DNA from: Patulibacter minatonensis DSM 18081
Lineage (GTDB): Bacteria > Actinomycetota > Thermoleophilia > Solirubrobacterales > Solirubrobacteraceae
Length of the DNA stretch: 64,000 bases
NCBI RefSeq assembly: GCF_000519325.1
Contig: NZ_KI912613.1
Location: 4,782,469 to 4,846,468 of the forward strand
Reading direction: 5' to 3'
The notes under the pieces are model-generated. The model had not been told where the DNA came from, made no database searches, and saw only the letters and a program-made list of their open reading frames with translations. This document shows positions 50,160 to 59,159 of the stretch, one piece after another (position 1 is the stretch's first letter; every line of letters starts with the position of its first letter). A program made the position numbers and the translations under genes.

Positions 50160-51842
50160 TCAGGCCCAATCCGGTTGCGCGAGGGCGACCTCGACGGCGC
50201 GGCGGATCGCGCGCGACTTGTTGACGGACTCCTCGAACTCGTACGCCGGGAGCGCGTCGGCGACCGTGCCGCCGCCGGCCTGCACGTGCGCGGTGCCGTC
50301 CTTGAAGACCGCGGTGCGGATGTGGATGCAGGAGTCGAGGTCGCCGGACCACGAGAGGTAGCCGACGGCTCCGCCGTAGCCCCCGCGCTTGACGGGCTCG
50401 AGCTCGTCGATGATCTGCATCGCCCGGACCTTCGGCGCGCCCGACAGCGTCCCGGCGGGCAGGACGGAGCGCAGGGCGTCGGTGGCCGCGACCTCGGGCC
50501 GCAGCGTGCCGGAGACCGCGGAGACGATGTGGAGGACGTGCGAGTACGTCTCGACGACCATCAGCTCGTCGACGGTGACGGTGCCGTACTCGCAGACCCT
50601 TCCCAGGTCGTTGCGGCTGAGGTCGACGAGCATCACGTGCTCGGCGCGCTCCTTCTCGTCGGCGAGCATGCCCTCGGCCAGCTCTGCGTCCTCCGCCGGC
50701 GTCCCGCCGCGCGGGCGGGTGCCGGCGATCGGGCGCATCGAGATCTCGCGCCCGCGGACGGTCACGAGCGGCTCGGGGCTCGCGCCGACGACCTGCCAGT
50801 CGCCGAAGTCGAGGTAGTACATGTACGGCGACGGGTTGACGACCCGCAGCCCGCGGTAGACCGAGAACGGGTCGATGCCGAGCTCCGCCGTCCACCGCTG
50901 CGAGGGGACGACCTGGAACGCGTCGCCGGCACGGACGTACTCGATGATCCGGGCGACCATCGCCTCGAAGGCCTCGCGCGAGTGGTTCGACACCCATTCG
51001 GGGGCCTCGCGGACGGGCAGCGGTCCGTCCTGCGTCGACGTGCGGCCGGGGGGCGTCGGGCGGAGCAGGGCCTCGCGCAGCTCGACGATGCGGGCCGCGG
51101 CGGTCGCGTAGCGCTCGGTGAGGACCTCGTCGGAGGCGCGCCCGGCGGGAGTCGCGCCTGCGCCCGCGGCCGGGCCGGAGGTGCCGTCGTCGACGGACGT
51201 GCCGGCGGTCGCGGCGCCGGTGGCGGACGACCCCGACACGCCGCTCGGCGCGCCGGCCGTGGCCGGCGCCGGCCCCTCCGCCGTCGCGTCCGCGCCCGTG
51301 TGCAGCGGGGCGAGCGCCGTGATCGTGTGCAGCAGGCCGTCGAAGACGACCATCGCGTCGGTGACCTGGAGCGCGAGGTCCGGGGTGCCGAGGACGTCGG
51401 GGTTCGGGTCGGCGAGCGGCTCGACGGTGCGGACGAGGTCGAACGCGAAGACGCCGACGGCGCCGCCGACGAACGGCGGGAGCCCGTCGACCTGGGCGAC
51501 GCGGCGGCGGCCGATCGCGTCGCGGGCCATCGCGTAGGGGTCGCCCGGGTCGCCGAGGGACCACTCGATCGTCCGTGCCGGGCGGACCCCGAGGAACGAG
51601 AAGCGGCCGACGCGGCCCTGCTCGGCGCTCTCCAGCAGGAACGACGGCTCGCCCGGGTGGGCGGCACGGAGCTTGAGGTAGGCGGAGACCGGGGTCTCGA
51701 CGTCGTCGATGGTCTGCGCGAGCACCGGGACGACGTCGTGGTCCACGGCCAGCGCGAGCGCCTCGTCGAGCGTCGGGCGCAGCTGCAGCCCGAGGGCCTC
51801 GGCCCGGGCCAGCGAGGCGGCGAGATCTGGCGCGACGGGCAC
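50160..51842 (-). CDS. trpE: anthranilate synthase component I
   Basis: 560 residues. TrpE converts chorismate and ammonia to anthranilate. Seen: the Trp-binding LLES element (PSFLLESAEQGRVGRFSFLG), PYMYYLDFGDWQVVGASPEP, RPIAGTRPRG, HVMLVDLSRNDLGRVC, PAGTLSGAPKVRAM and GGYGGAVGYLSWSGD. A low-complexity Ala/Gly/Thr/Ser insertion of about 45 residues (about 205-250) separates the N-terminal regulatory part from the catalytic part. GTG start at 51842 with GGGAG upstream. No Trp-rich leader peptide was found in the 237 nt ahead of it. Confidence 0.96.
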   Translation of the reverse strand: MPVAPDLAASLARAEALGLQLRPTLDEALALAVDHDVVPVLAQTIDDVETPVSAYLKLRAAHPGEPSFLLESAEQGRVGRFSFLGVRPARTIEWSLGDPGDPYAMARDAIGRRRVAQVDGLPPFVGGAVGVFAFDLVRTVEPLADPNPDVLGTPDLALQVTDAMVVFDGLLHTITALAPLHTGADATAEGPAPATAGAPSGVSGSSATGAATAGTSVDDGTSGPAAGAGATPAGRASDEVLTERYATAAARIVELREALLRPTPPGRTSTQDGPLPVREAPEWVSNHSREAFEAMVARIIEYVRAGDAFQVVPSQRWTAELGIDPFSVYRGLRVVNPSPYMYYLDFGDWQVVGASPEPLVTVRGREISMRPIAGTRPRGGTPAEDAELAEGMLADEKERAEHVMLVDLSRNDLGRVCEYGTVTVDELMVVETYSHVLHIVSAVSGTLRPEVAATDALRSVLPAGTLSGAPKVRAMQIIDELEPVKRGGYGGAVGYLSWSGDLDSCIHIRTAVFKDGTAHVQAGGGTVADALPAYEFEESVNKSRAIRRAVEVALAQPDWA

Positions 51843-52079
51843 GACCGTGATTCTCCCAGGAGGAGCCGAGGGGCGACGGGACGCCTCCGGGCGGACCCGG
51901 GTGGGAGTCGGTCACCGGCTCGCGGCCCCGTCGGAGCGGCCCGGGGCCGCGGGCGGGCGCCCATAGGTCCAGGCGGCCGCCCCGTCGTTCGTCCATCGGA
52001 GGACTCGAACCGTGCCACGGGAGCCCCGGCGGCCGAGCTTCTCGTCGAGAGCGCCTGCCCGACCCGGCGCCGCCATCCC

Positions 52080-53519
52080 ATGACGCTCGCCTCCCGACTC
52101 CTCCTGCCGATCCTCGTGCTGCTGGCGCTCGCCGGCGCGCCATCCCAGGCGAGCGCGCTCTCGAGCGTGGTGCAGGACGACGCGCTGCTGCTGTCGGGCG
52201 ACCAGGCGAAGGTCGACGGGGCCCTGTCGAAGGCCGAGGCGATCGGGTTCACGCACGTCCGGCTGACCGCGAACTGGCAGGAGATCGCCCCGGACGCCGC
52301 GAGCGACACCCAGCCGATCTTCGACGCGAAGAACTCGGCGTCGTACCCCGCCGGCGTGTGGGACCGTCTCGACCTCGCGGTCCGTGCCGTCCGCGCGCAC
52401 CACATGGAGCCGATGATCGACATCGGCTTCTGGGCGCCGTACTGGGCGACCACCGAGCCCGTCGGGTCGCAGGGGATCCGGGCCCGCGAGAACGTCGACC
52501 CGAGCGCGTTCTCGGACTTCGCGGAGGCCGTCGTCCGGCGCTACCACGGGGACTTCGTGCCGGCGGCCGGCGCGGCACGGTCGAAGGCGGGCGCGACGTC
52601 CGCCGCGACCGGGTCGGGCGCTCCGCAGGTGTCCACCCGCGGCCTCTTCGACGCCCTCTTCGGCGGCGGCAAGCAGCCCGCGCCGGCGCCGACGACCACG
52701 ACTCCCGCGGCGCCCGCCAAGCCGGTCGTCCAGCCCCTGCCCGCGGTGAACACGTACACGCTGTGGAACGAGCCGAACATCAAGGGCTTCCTCACCCCGC
52801 AGTGGAAGAAGACGAAGAAGGGCCGCAAGCCGGCCAGCCCGGGCGTCTACCGCCGGATGCTGACCGCCGCGTACCCGCGGGTGAAGGCGATCAGCCCGAA
52901 CGCCACGTTCCTCATCGGTGCCACGTCGAGCACCGGGTCCTACGCGCTGTCGGGGCTCCACGGCGGCGTCCCGCCGCTCCAGTTCATCCGCGAGCTGGCC
53001 TGCGTCGACGCGAAGCTCAAGCCGATCCGGAAGGGCGCGTGCAAGGGCTTCACCCAGCTGCCGGGCGACGGGTGGGCCCACCACCCGTACTCGTTCGAGA
53101 CCGGCCCGTCGAACACGTCCGCCGACGGACGGCCCGACGACGCGATCCTCGGCGACACCGCGAAGCTGCACAAGCTCCTGACGAAGCTCGCCGCCCGCAA
53201 GCGCATCACGTGGGCCGACAGCGACCTCTACCTCACCGAGTACGGCTACTTCACCACCGTGATCGGGACGCACCGCGCGGTCACCGAGCCCGAGCAGGCG
53301 AAGCTCGTCGGCGACGCGTTCCGGCTGGCCAGCCAGTTCCCGGGCGTGAAGATGATGAGCCAGTTCCTGCTGCAGGACGTCCAGTGCGACGGCGGCCGGA
53401 CGACGTCCTGCCTGAACTGGACCACCGGCCTGATGCACACCGACGGCACCCCGAAGCCGCTGCTCGGCGTCCTCACGGACATCCTGCACTCGCTGGTGCC
53501 GGAGGACGCGGGGCGGTAG
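52080..53519 (+). CDS. secreted glycoside hydrolase, GH39/clan-A-like
   Basis: 479 residues with a cleavable signal peptide (about 1-26, ending SQASA). The TIM-barrel features include FTHVRLTANWQEIAP, the acid/base motif YTLWNEPN (Glu231) and the likely nucleophile LYLTEYGYF (Glu387), the arrangement seen in GH39-like clan A enzymes. A Pro/Thr/Ala-rich stretch near residues 195-215 (between the barrel start and LWNEPN) is an insertion. It should act outside the cell on a plant or cell-wall polysaccharide; substrate not predictable. Divergent from trpE across 237 nt. Confidence 0.78.
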   Translation: MTLASRLLLPILVLLALAGAPSQASALSSVVQDDALLLSGDQAKVDGALSKAEAIGFTHVRLTANWQEIAPDAASDTQPIFDAKNSASYPAGVWDRLDLAVRAVRAHHMEPMIDIGFWAPYWATTEPVGSQGIRARENVDPSAFSDFAEAVVRRYHGDFVPAAGAARSKAGATSAATGSGAPQVSTRGLFDALFGGGKQPAPAPTTTTPAAPAKPVVQPLPAVNTYTLWNEPNIKGFLTPQWKKTKKGRKPASPGVYRRMLTAAYPRVKAISPNATFLIGATSSTGSYALSGLHGGVPPLQFIRELACVDAKLKPIRKGACKGFTQLPGDGWAHHPYSFETGPSNTSADGRPDDAILGDTAKLHKLLTKLAARKRITWADSDLYLTEYGYFTTVIGTHRAVTEPEQAKLVGDAFRLASQFPGVKMMSQFLLQDVQCDGGRTTSCLNWTTGLMHTDGTPKPLLGVLTDILHSLVPEDAGR

Positions 53520-53581
53520 GCGGCGGGCCTGACCGGTCGGCCGCAGCGCGATCGGACTGCGGCGGCGCGACGGCGCCGCGC

Positions 53582-54253
53582 CTACGCGCGGCGCTGCCGC
53601 AGGACCTCGAGGACGTCGTCCAGGGTGCGGTCGCGACCCTGGATCAGCGCGAGGAGGTGGTAGAGGACGTCGGCGGCCTCGTTGTCGACGCGGTCGTCGG
53701 TCTCCTCGCGGGCGGCGCGGAAGACCTCCTCGGCCTCCTCCTCGACCTTGCCGCCGGCGAAGGCGCGGTCGTTGAGCAGTTGCGCGGTGTAGGAACCCTC
53801 GGGCGCGTTGGCGCGGCGGTCGGCGAGCACGCGGACGAGGTCGGGCAGGACCTCGTGCGGTGCCAGCAGGGCGCCCACGCCCTCGCCCTCGGGGGCCCAG
53901 TCGTCGGCCGCGGGGCCCTCGGGCGCGCCGACGGGGTGGAAGCAGGTGCGCGCGCCGGTGTGGCAGGCGGGGCCGGCGGGCTCGACGAGCGCGAGGACGG
54001 CGTCCTGGTCGCAGTCGATCCGGAGCGCCCGGACCTTCTGGACGTTCCCGGAGGTCGCGCCCTTGTGCCAGAGCTCGTCGCGGGACCGCGACCACAGGTG
54101 CAGCTCGCCGGTCTCGCGGGTCCGCGTCAGCGCCTCGTCGTTGGCGTAGGCCAGGGTCAACACCTCGCCGGTGCTCCAGTCCTGGATCACCACCGGCACG
54201 AGGCCGGCGTCGTCGAAGCGCACGGTGGCGGTCAGGTCCGGCAGCACGGGCAC
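53582..54253 (-). CDS. hisI: fused phosphoribosyl-AMP cyclohydrolase / phosphoribosyl-ATP pyrophosphatase
   Basis: 223 residues from a GTG covering two steps of histidine synthesis. HisI part (about 1-115): VVIQDWSTGEVLTLAYAND, TGELHLWSRSRDELWHKGATSGN, RIDCDQDAVL and GPACHTGARTCF with the zinc cysteines. HisE part (about 125-223): LADRRANAPEGSYTAQLL, KVEEEAEEVFRAA and EAADVLYHLLALI. The order HisI-HisE is the common fusion (also called hisIE). No other his gene is in the window. Confidence 0.95.
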   Translation of the reverse strand: MPVLPDLTATVRFDDAGLVPVVIQDWSTGEVLTLAYANDEALTRTRETGELHLWSRSRDELWHKGATSGNVQKVRALRIDCDQDAVLALVEPAGPACHTGARTCFHPVGAPEGPAADDWAPEGEGVGALLAPHEVLPDLVRVLADRRANAPEGSYTAQLLNDRAFAGGKVEEEAEEVFRAAREETDDRVDNEAADVLYHLLALIQGRDRTLDDVLEVLRQRRA

Positions 54254-54294
54254 GCGGCGATTCTGACAGCGGGGGTCCGGCGGCGGGTCTCCGG

Positions 54295-54520
54295 GTGGGT
54301 CGGCGGTCCGGTGGCAGAGCGGTCGGGTGCTCGGGCGGCCCGGTGGCAGAGCGGTCCGGTGTCGGGTGGCCGGGCGATCGGGTGGCCGGTGCCGGTACTC
54401 GGGCGGTCGGGTGGCCGGACGGCCAGGTACTCGGGCGGCCCGGTACTCGGAGGCCAGGTGGCCGGGCGGCGGGGCCGTTCCGGTGCCCGAGCGGCCCGGT
54501 GGCCGAGCGGCTCGGCCGTG
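54295..54520. repeat. degenerate GC-rich repeat tract
   Basis: The first part of the 734-nt gap 54254-54987 is a patchwork of GGGTGGCCGGGC, GTACTCGGGCGG and GTGGCAGAGCGG motifs repeated several times each. It has no convincing gene on either strand. The rest of the gap is covered by the arrays at 54565 and 54792. Confidence 0.55.
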
Positions 54521-54564
54521 CGACGATCGCCGCGCTGCCGGGCCGAGCCGACCACGCGGCCGCC

Positions 54565-54740
54565 GCAGGAACGAACGCCGGCTCCCGCCGGGCGGCGCGG
54601 CCGGCGTTCGAACCTGCGCCCCCGGCGCAGGAACGCACGCCGGCATCGCGGAACGAGACGGCCGGCGTTCGAACCTGCGCCCCCAGCGCAGGAATGCACG
54701 CCGGCACCGTGTGACGTCCGGCCCCGGCGCGCATTCCTGC
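54565..54740. repeat. hairpin array, three units of 52-53 nt at 61-62-bp spacing
   Basis: Units start at 54565, 54627 and 54688. Each begins GCAGGAA and ends CCTGC. Unit 1 arms GCAGGAACGAACGCCGGC and GCCGGCGTTCGAACCTGC pair at 16 of 18 positions. Unit 3 has changed both arms (GCAGGAATGC with GCATTCCTGC) and still pairs. The array lies between hisI (minus) and the large secreted protein (plus), that is, in a divergent promoter region. Confidence 0.85.
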
Positions 54741-54791
54741 GGTCGTCGGCCGCTGGTCCGAGGTCTTCGGGTCGCCGACCCGCATGACCCG

Positions 54792-54898
54792 GCCGTCCGG
54801 CAGCGATCCGTGCCGCCCCGCCGCACAACCCGCTGCCACCCCCCGCCCCACGAGCCGTCCGGCAGCGCTCCGTGCCGCCCCACCCCGCGAACCGCCCG
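54792..54898. repeat. two repeats at 62-bp spacing, related to the 39521 array
   Basis: GCCGTCCGGCAGCG begins at 54792 and 54854, each followed by (A/C)TCCGTGCCGCCCC. The stretch GTGCCGCCCCGCCGCAC resembles CTGCCGCCCCACCGCAC of the 39521 array. It ends about 90 nt before the start of the large secreted protein. Confidence 0.65.
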
Positions 54899-54987
54899 CC
54901 CCCGGTCCCACCCCGCGAACGCCGTCCACCACTGGCGACCCGGCGGGTGGGGTGCCTCGGCGGCCGGAATCCATACCATTGCCGCCG

Positions 54988-57123
54988 ATGAAGGCCGCGC
55001 CGAAGCACCGGCGGCGAATCGCCGCCGCGGCGCTCGCCGCGCTCCTGGCCGCTCTGCTGGCGTTCGTCGCCTTCGGGAGCGGCGACGGCGGATCGACCCC
55101 GACGGGCACGACCCGGGTCGCCGATCCGACGACCGAGGACTCCGTCGACAACGGCAGCGACGCCGACGAGGTGCCCACGGATCCGAAGTTCGACCAGGCC
55201 GGCAAGAAGGCCGAGCGCGAACTGTCGGTGTCGGACGACGACGACGCCTGGGCGGTCCCGGACGCCGTCTCGATGCCGCTGAACCGGCTGTGGAACGAGA
55301 AGAAGGGCGTGTACGTCTCCCCGGGCGGCAGGGTCAGCACCCGACTGAACGCCGAGCTCCTGCGCCTGCACGCGGCGGCGGCCGTCGCCGGGCACAAGGG
55401 CTCCGCGCGGCACGACAACCGGGTGCGCCGGATCGTCGCCTACCTGACCGGCCCCGCGTACATCGACAGCAGCGAGGGCGAGAAGTTCGGCAGCTCCCGC
55501 CACAACTCGATCCACGTGCCGGGGTGGCGCCAGTCGTCCTCGGAGGTCGTCAACCAGCACCCGAGCATCGACGCCACCGTCGCCCGCGGCCTGCGGATGG
55601 CGTGGCTGGCGCGCGCGAACGTGAAGCTCTCGGGCAAGGCCCGCGACGCGATCCGCAAGGACGTCGTGGCCGTCGCCTCCTCGAAGGCGTTCCGCAACCC
55701 GGAGCGCCTGCTGAACCAGATCAACTGGAACGCCGACCTCTACGCGGCCGCCGCGACCGTCTCCAACGACGACACCCTGCTGAAGAACGACTACCGCGCG
55801 CAGCTGCAGTGGTTCGTCGACCACGCGCACGAGCCGACGGTCGAGGGCGGCCGGCCGAACCTCAGCAGCGGCAACGGGTTCTTCTACCAGCCCGAGGCCG
55901 ACTCGCAGACGGTGCTCAACCGCAGCGACACCGTCGAGTACGCGAGCATCGTCATGGGCGCCCTGCGCTACTACGACGAGGCCGTCAGGGCGGGCATGAA
56001 GCCGCTCTCCGACGACGACCAGAAGACGCTGACGGCCTGGGTCTCCCACACGCTCGAGGCCGACTGGACGGCGTCGGGCTACCTGAACTGGGAGACCGGG
56101 AAGGCCGGCTCCCGCCTGCACCTGCGCCAGTACTGGGCGCTCGCGCTCGACGGCGTCGCCAACGGCCTGCTCGGCAGCGCCGGGATGACGAAGCGCGACC
56201 CGACGGAGGGCGACCGCGTCGTCAGCCGCGGCGAGGAGCTCTTCCGCCGCTGGTCCTCCGGCGCCGGGACCGTCCTCCTGCCGGCGACGTCGTTCAACTA
56301 CCCGTCGCGCTTCGTCGGGGTGCGGAACAACCGCACGACCGCGAGCGTCCGGCTCGGCGCGACGATCGCCGAGTGGGCGGCGGACTGCCGGTGCCGCGGA
56401 CGCCTCGCCGCCCCCGCGTCCGCCAAGGCGCCGGTCCTGACCCGCTTCGACCCCGAGTTCAAGCGCCTCACCGTCAACGGCCCGCGCTACTCGACCGCGC
56501 TGTCCCCGACCGCGATCCCGACCGGCGGCGGCCTCGAGCCCGCCTGGCTCCTGGACGCGAACGCCGACAGCCTGATCGCCCTGGGCGGCGGCGGACAGGG
56601 CTCGCTCGGCCTGCGCCTGGTCGGCGACGGCAAGGTCCTGCTCGACACGCAGCCCGGCCCGACCCAGGTCGGCGCGCTCGCCCTGCGCCAGGCGAAGAAG
56701 GACCCGAACGCCTACACCGGCCGCGCCGCCCTGGGCGACACCGTCGTCCGCGTCACGCACCGCTTCCTGCCCGACCGGATCATCACGACCTACCTCGTGG
56801 ACCCGCGCCGCGACGTCGAGGTCCAGCTCCGCCTGCCGTCCGCCGGCCGGAGCGGCACCGTGCGCTGCGGTCCGGGCGTCCTCGGCCTGCCGAAGCGCGG
56901 CCGGCTCCCCGGCTGCGGCCGCGGTCAGGACTACGTCGTCCGCTCCGCCGGCGGCGCCTCGATGCACGTGGGCCTCCTCGGCCTCACGCCCGGCGGGATC
57001 ATCACCCGCAGCCGCCCCGGCGTCCGCTCGACCCTCCCCCGCCCGGGCAGCCAGGCGACCATCCGCATCCGCGTGAACAGCCGGACCCAGATCACCCGCG
57101 TGATCCGGCCGGACGCGGACTAG
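54988..57123 (+). CDS. large secreted or membrane-anchored protein of unknown function
   Basis: 711 residues. A basic N-terminus and one hydrophobic segment (about 10-30) act as signal or anchor, followed by a Gly/Thr/Asp-rich linker. The central part (about 95-420) is helical with repeated Trp/Tyr/Asn-rich turns such as NRLWNEKKGVYVSPGG, LNQINWNADLY, NLSSGNGFFYQPE and HLRQYWALALDG, which suggests an alpha/alpha-toroid like polysaccharide lyases; this is a fold guess only. The C-terminal part (about 480-700) is beta-rich and ends with IRIRVNSRTQITRVIRP. No catalytic motif is certain. The ATG at 54988 gives the cleanest signal. Confidence 0.7.
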   Translation: MKAAPKHRRRIAAAALAALLAALLAFVAFGSGDGGSTPTGTTRVADPTTEDSVDNGSDADEVPTDPKFDQAGKKAERELSVSDDDDAWAVPDAVSMPLNRLWNEKKGVYVSPGGRVSTRLNAELLRLHAAAAVAGHKGSARHDNRVRRIVAYLTGPAYIDSSEGEKFGSSRHNSIHVPGWRQSSSEVVNQHPSIDATVARGLRMAWLARANVKLSGKARDAIRKDVVAVASSKAFRNPERLLNQINWNADLYAAAATVSNDDTLLKNDYRAQLQWFVDHAHEPTVEGGRPNLSSGNGFFYQPEADSQTVLNRSDTVEYASIVMGALRYYDEAVRAGMKPLSDDDQKTLTAWVSHTLEADWTASGYLNWETGKAGSRLHLRQYWALALDGVANGLLGSAGMTKRDPTEGDRVVSRGEELFRRWSSGAGTVLLPATSFNYPSRFVGVRNNRTTASVRLGATIAEWAADCRCRGRLAAPASAKAPVLTRFDPEFKRLTVNGPRYSTALSPTAIPTGGGLEPAWLLDANADSLIALGGGGQGSLGLRLVGDGKVLLDTQPGPTQVGALALRQAKKDPNAYTGRAALGDTVVRVTHRFLPDRIITTYLVDPRRDVEVQLRLPSAGRSGTVRCGPGVLGLPKRGRLPGCGRGQDYVVRSAGGASMHVGLLGLTPGGIITRSRPGVRSTLPRPGSQATIRIRVNSRTQITRVIRPDAD

Positions 57124-57157
57124 CGCCGTTCGCCCGGCGCACGGGCTGCCCTGCGGG

Positions 57158-57592
57158 TCACCCGCCGAACGGCCCGTGCCCGCTGCAGACCCCGATCCAG
57201 CCGAGGAACGAGAGGCCGCCGATCACGGTCGCCGAGGCCGTGAGCACCATCTCCGCGGCTATCCAGCGGACGCGCTGCTCCGTGCGGACCCAGACGGCCG
57301 CCAGGCCCAGGAGGACGAGCAGCCCGAGCGGGACGGCGCCGAGGGCGGAGGTCACCGAGACGTAGGAGAACGTCGCCGTGCCGGGGCCGGTGCAGCGCTC
57401 CGCGGCCGGCGTGGCGACGAGCTCGATCAGGACGCCCGCGATGCCCAGCAGCGCGAGGACGAGCTCCAGGGCCAGGAACGCGTGCAGGACGGGACCGCGC
57501 CGGACCGCGCCGTCCTCCGGTGCGGACGGACCCGGCAGGTCCATGTGGGCCGGAGGGCCGGTCGGGTCCTTCGGTGCGGGCGGACCCGCCAC
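57158..57592 (-). CDS. small membrane protein, operon partner of era
   Basis: 144 residues from a GTG. A Pro/Gly-rich cytoplasmic head (about 35 residues) is followed by three to four hydrophobic segments: HAFLALELVLALLGIAGVLI, ALGAVPLGLLVLLGLAAVWV and MVLTASATVIGGLSFLGWIG. Two cysteines lie in extramembrane loops. It starts 2 nt after the era stop, so it is translated from the same message. Function unknown. Confidence 0.65.
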   Translation of the reverse strand: MAGPPAPKDPTGPPAHMDLPGPSAPEDGAVRRGPVLHAFLALELVLALLGIAGVLIELVATPAAERCTGPGTATFSYVSVTSALGAVPLGLLVLLGLAAVWVRTEQRVRWIAAEMVLTASATVIGGLSFLGWIGVCSGHGPFGG

Positions 57593-57594
57593 GG

Positions 57595-58572
57595 TCAGTC
57601 GATCTCGAGCCGGTCCAGCAGCGTGTCGTCGGAGCGCCAGTTGCGGCGGACCTTGACCTGGAGGTCCAGGTGCACGCGGGTGCCGAGCTCGCGCTCGAGC
57701 TCCTTGCGGGCGGCGGTGCCGATCGTGCGGACCATCTTGCCGCCGGCGCCGATCAGGATGCCCTTCTGGGACGGCGACTCGACCCAGGCGTTGGCGACGA
57801 TCACGTGGAGGTCGTCGCCGGGGCGCTCGATCTCCTCGATCTGGACCTCGACGGCGTGCGGGACCTCCTGGAAGGTCCGGCGCAGGATCTGCTCGCGGAC
57901 GAGCTCGGCCAGCAGGACGTGCTGCGGCTGGTCGGAGCTCTCGTCGACCGGGAAGTAGAACGGCCCCTTCGGCAGCAGGCCGACGAGGTGCTCCAGCAGC
58001 GGCTGCACGCCGATCCCGGACTTCGCGGAGATCGGGAAGACGTCCTCGCCGATCTCGAGCTCGGCGGCGGCGACGAGGACGGCCATCGTCTCGCCGCGGC
58101 TCAGGCGGTCGACCTTGTTGACCGCGATGACGGTCGGGCCGCGCGTCTCGCGGAGCTGGGAGGCGATGTAGCGGTCGCCCGGGCCGACGCCCTCCTCGCC
58201 GTTCAGGACGAGCAGCGTGACGTCGGCCTCGCGCAGCTCGGAGTCCACCCGCCGCTGCATGCGGCCCGTGAGCGAGTCCTTCGGGCGCTGCACGCCGGGA
58301 AGGTCGACGAGGACGATCTGGGCGTCCTCGCGCGTCAGGACCCCGCGGATCGCGCGGCGGGTCGTCTGCGGCTTGTCGGACGTGATCGCGACCTTCGCGC
58401 CGACCAGGGCGTTGGTGAGCGTCGACTTGCCGGCGTTCGGGCGGCCGGCGAACGCGACGAAGCCGGAGCGCTTGGCGTCCGGGTCGAGATCCGGGTCGGT
58501 CAGGGGCTTCTCGTCCGGGTCGAAGACCGGGACGGGCAGCTCGACGCCGTCGTCGGGGCCGTACGTGCTCAA
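57595..58572 (-). CDS. era: GTPase Era
   Basis: 325 residues. Era binds 16S rRNA and helps 30S ribosome assembly. G1 GRPNAGKST, G2 region SDKPQTTRRAIRG, G3 VDLPGVQRP, G4 NKVD, G5 SAKSG, then the C-terminal KH domain with KGILIGAGGKMVRTIGTAAR. The likely start is a TTG overlapping the ybeY stop (TTGA); about 38 acidic, Pro/Asp-rich residues precede the G domain. Confidence 0.95.
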   Translation of the reverse strand: MSTYGPDDGVELPVPVFDPDEKPLTDPDLDPDAKRSGFVAFAGRPNAGKSTLTNALVGAKVAITSDKPQTTRRAIRGVLTREDAQIVLVDLPGVQRPKDSLTGRMQRRVDSELREADVTLLVLNGEEGVGPGDRYIASQLRETRGPTVIAVNKVDRLSRGETMAVLVAAAELEIGEDVFPISAKSGIGVQPLLEHLVGLLPKGPFYFPVDESSDQPQHVLLAELVREQILRRTFQEVPHAVEVQIEEIERPGDDLHVIVANAWVESPSQKGILIGAGGKMVRTIGTAARKELERELGTRVHLDLQVKVRRNWRSDDTLLDRLEID

Positions 58573-59159
58573 GCCTCGGTCCCAGCGGTCGGGCCGGCGG
58601 GCGGGGAGGGGGGCGGGTCGTGGTTCTCGTACCAGGACAGGATCTGTCCCTGCACGGCGAGCATCTCGCCGGAATCGGTCTCGTGATCGAAGCCCACGAG
58701 GTGGAGGATGCCGTGTACCACGGCCTCCCGCATGCTGACCGTGTGCTCGGGGCAGACGACGACGTCCCCGATCTCGCGCGGACCGGCCACCGGACCGGCT
58801 CCGTCGACAGGGAACGAGAGCACGTCCGTCGGCTTGTCCCTGCCCCGGTGCTCGAGGTTCAGGGCGTGGATCGCCTCGGGCTCGAGGATGGTGATCGCGA
58901 CGTGGCCGTCGGTCACGCCGGCGGACGCCGCGGCGGTCTCGACGAGCTCGCGGAGGTCCTGGCCGGACGGCATGCCGTCGGGGAGCCGGTCCTCGTCGAA
59001 GTCCTCGTGGTCGACCTCGAGCTCGATCTCGAGGGCGGATCCTTCGACATCCGGGCCGAGGTCGTCGGCCGCACCGACGTCGGACGTCGAGGGCCAGCCT
59101 CCCGACCCCGAGGCACCCGGGACGGGCGTCCCGAAGGCCTCGGGGTCGGGACCGCTCAC
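58569..59159 (-). CDS. ybeY: endoribonuclease YbeY
   Basis: 196 residues. YbeY is a zinc RNase for 16S rRNA 3' maturation and ribosome quality control. The signature is HGILHLVGFDHE (three zinc His), with LNLEHRGRDKPTDVLSFPVD before it. The first 60 residues are an acidic, low-complexity extension absent from shorter homologues, and the last 20 are Pro-rich. The GTG overlaps the phoH stop by 4 nt. Confidence 0.94.
   Translation of the reverse strand: MSGPDPEAFGTPVPGASGSGGWPSTSDVGAADDLGPDVEGSALEIELEVDHEDFDEDRLPDGMPSGQDLRELVETAAASAGVTDGHVAITILEPEAIHALNLEHRGRDKPTDVLSFPVDGAGPVAGPREIGDVVVCPEHTVSMREAVVHGILHLVGFDHETDSGEMLAVQGQILSWYENHDPPPSPPAGPTAGTEA

Noticed and set aside
51843-51990. Tryptophan attenuator leader peptide ahead of trpE
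   Set aside because: The readable short frame on the minus strand has only isolated Trp codons, not a run, and no alternating hairpins with a T-run were seen.
51990-52012. tRNA T-arm-like sequence GGTTCGAGTCC on the minus strand
   Set aside because: The flanking 5-nt arms do not pair and no acceptor, D or anticodon arm can be drawn.
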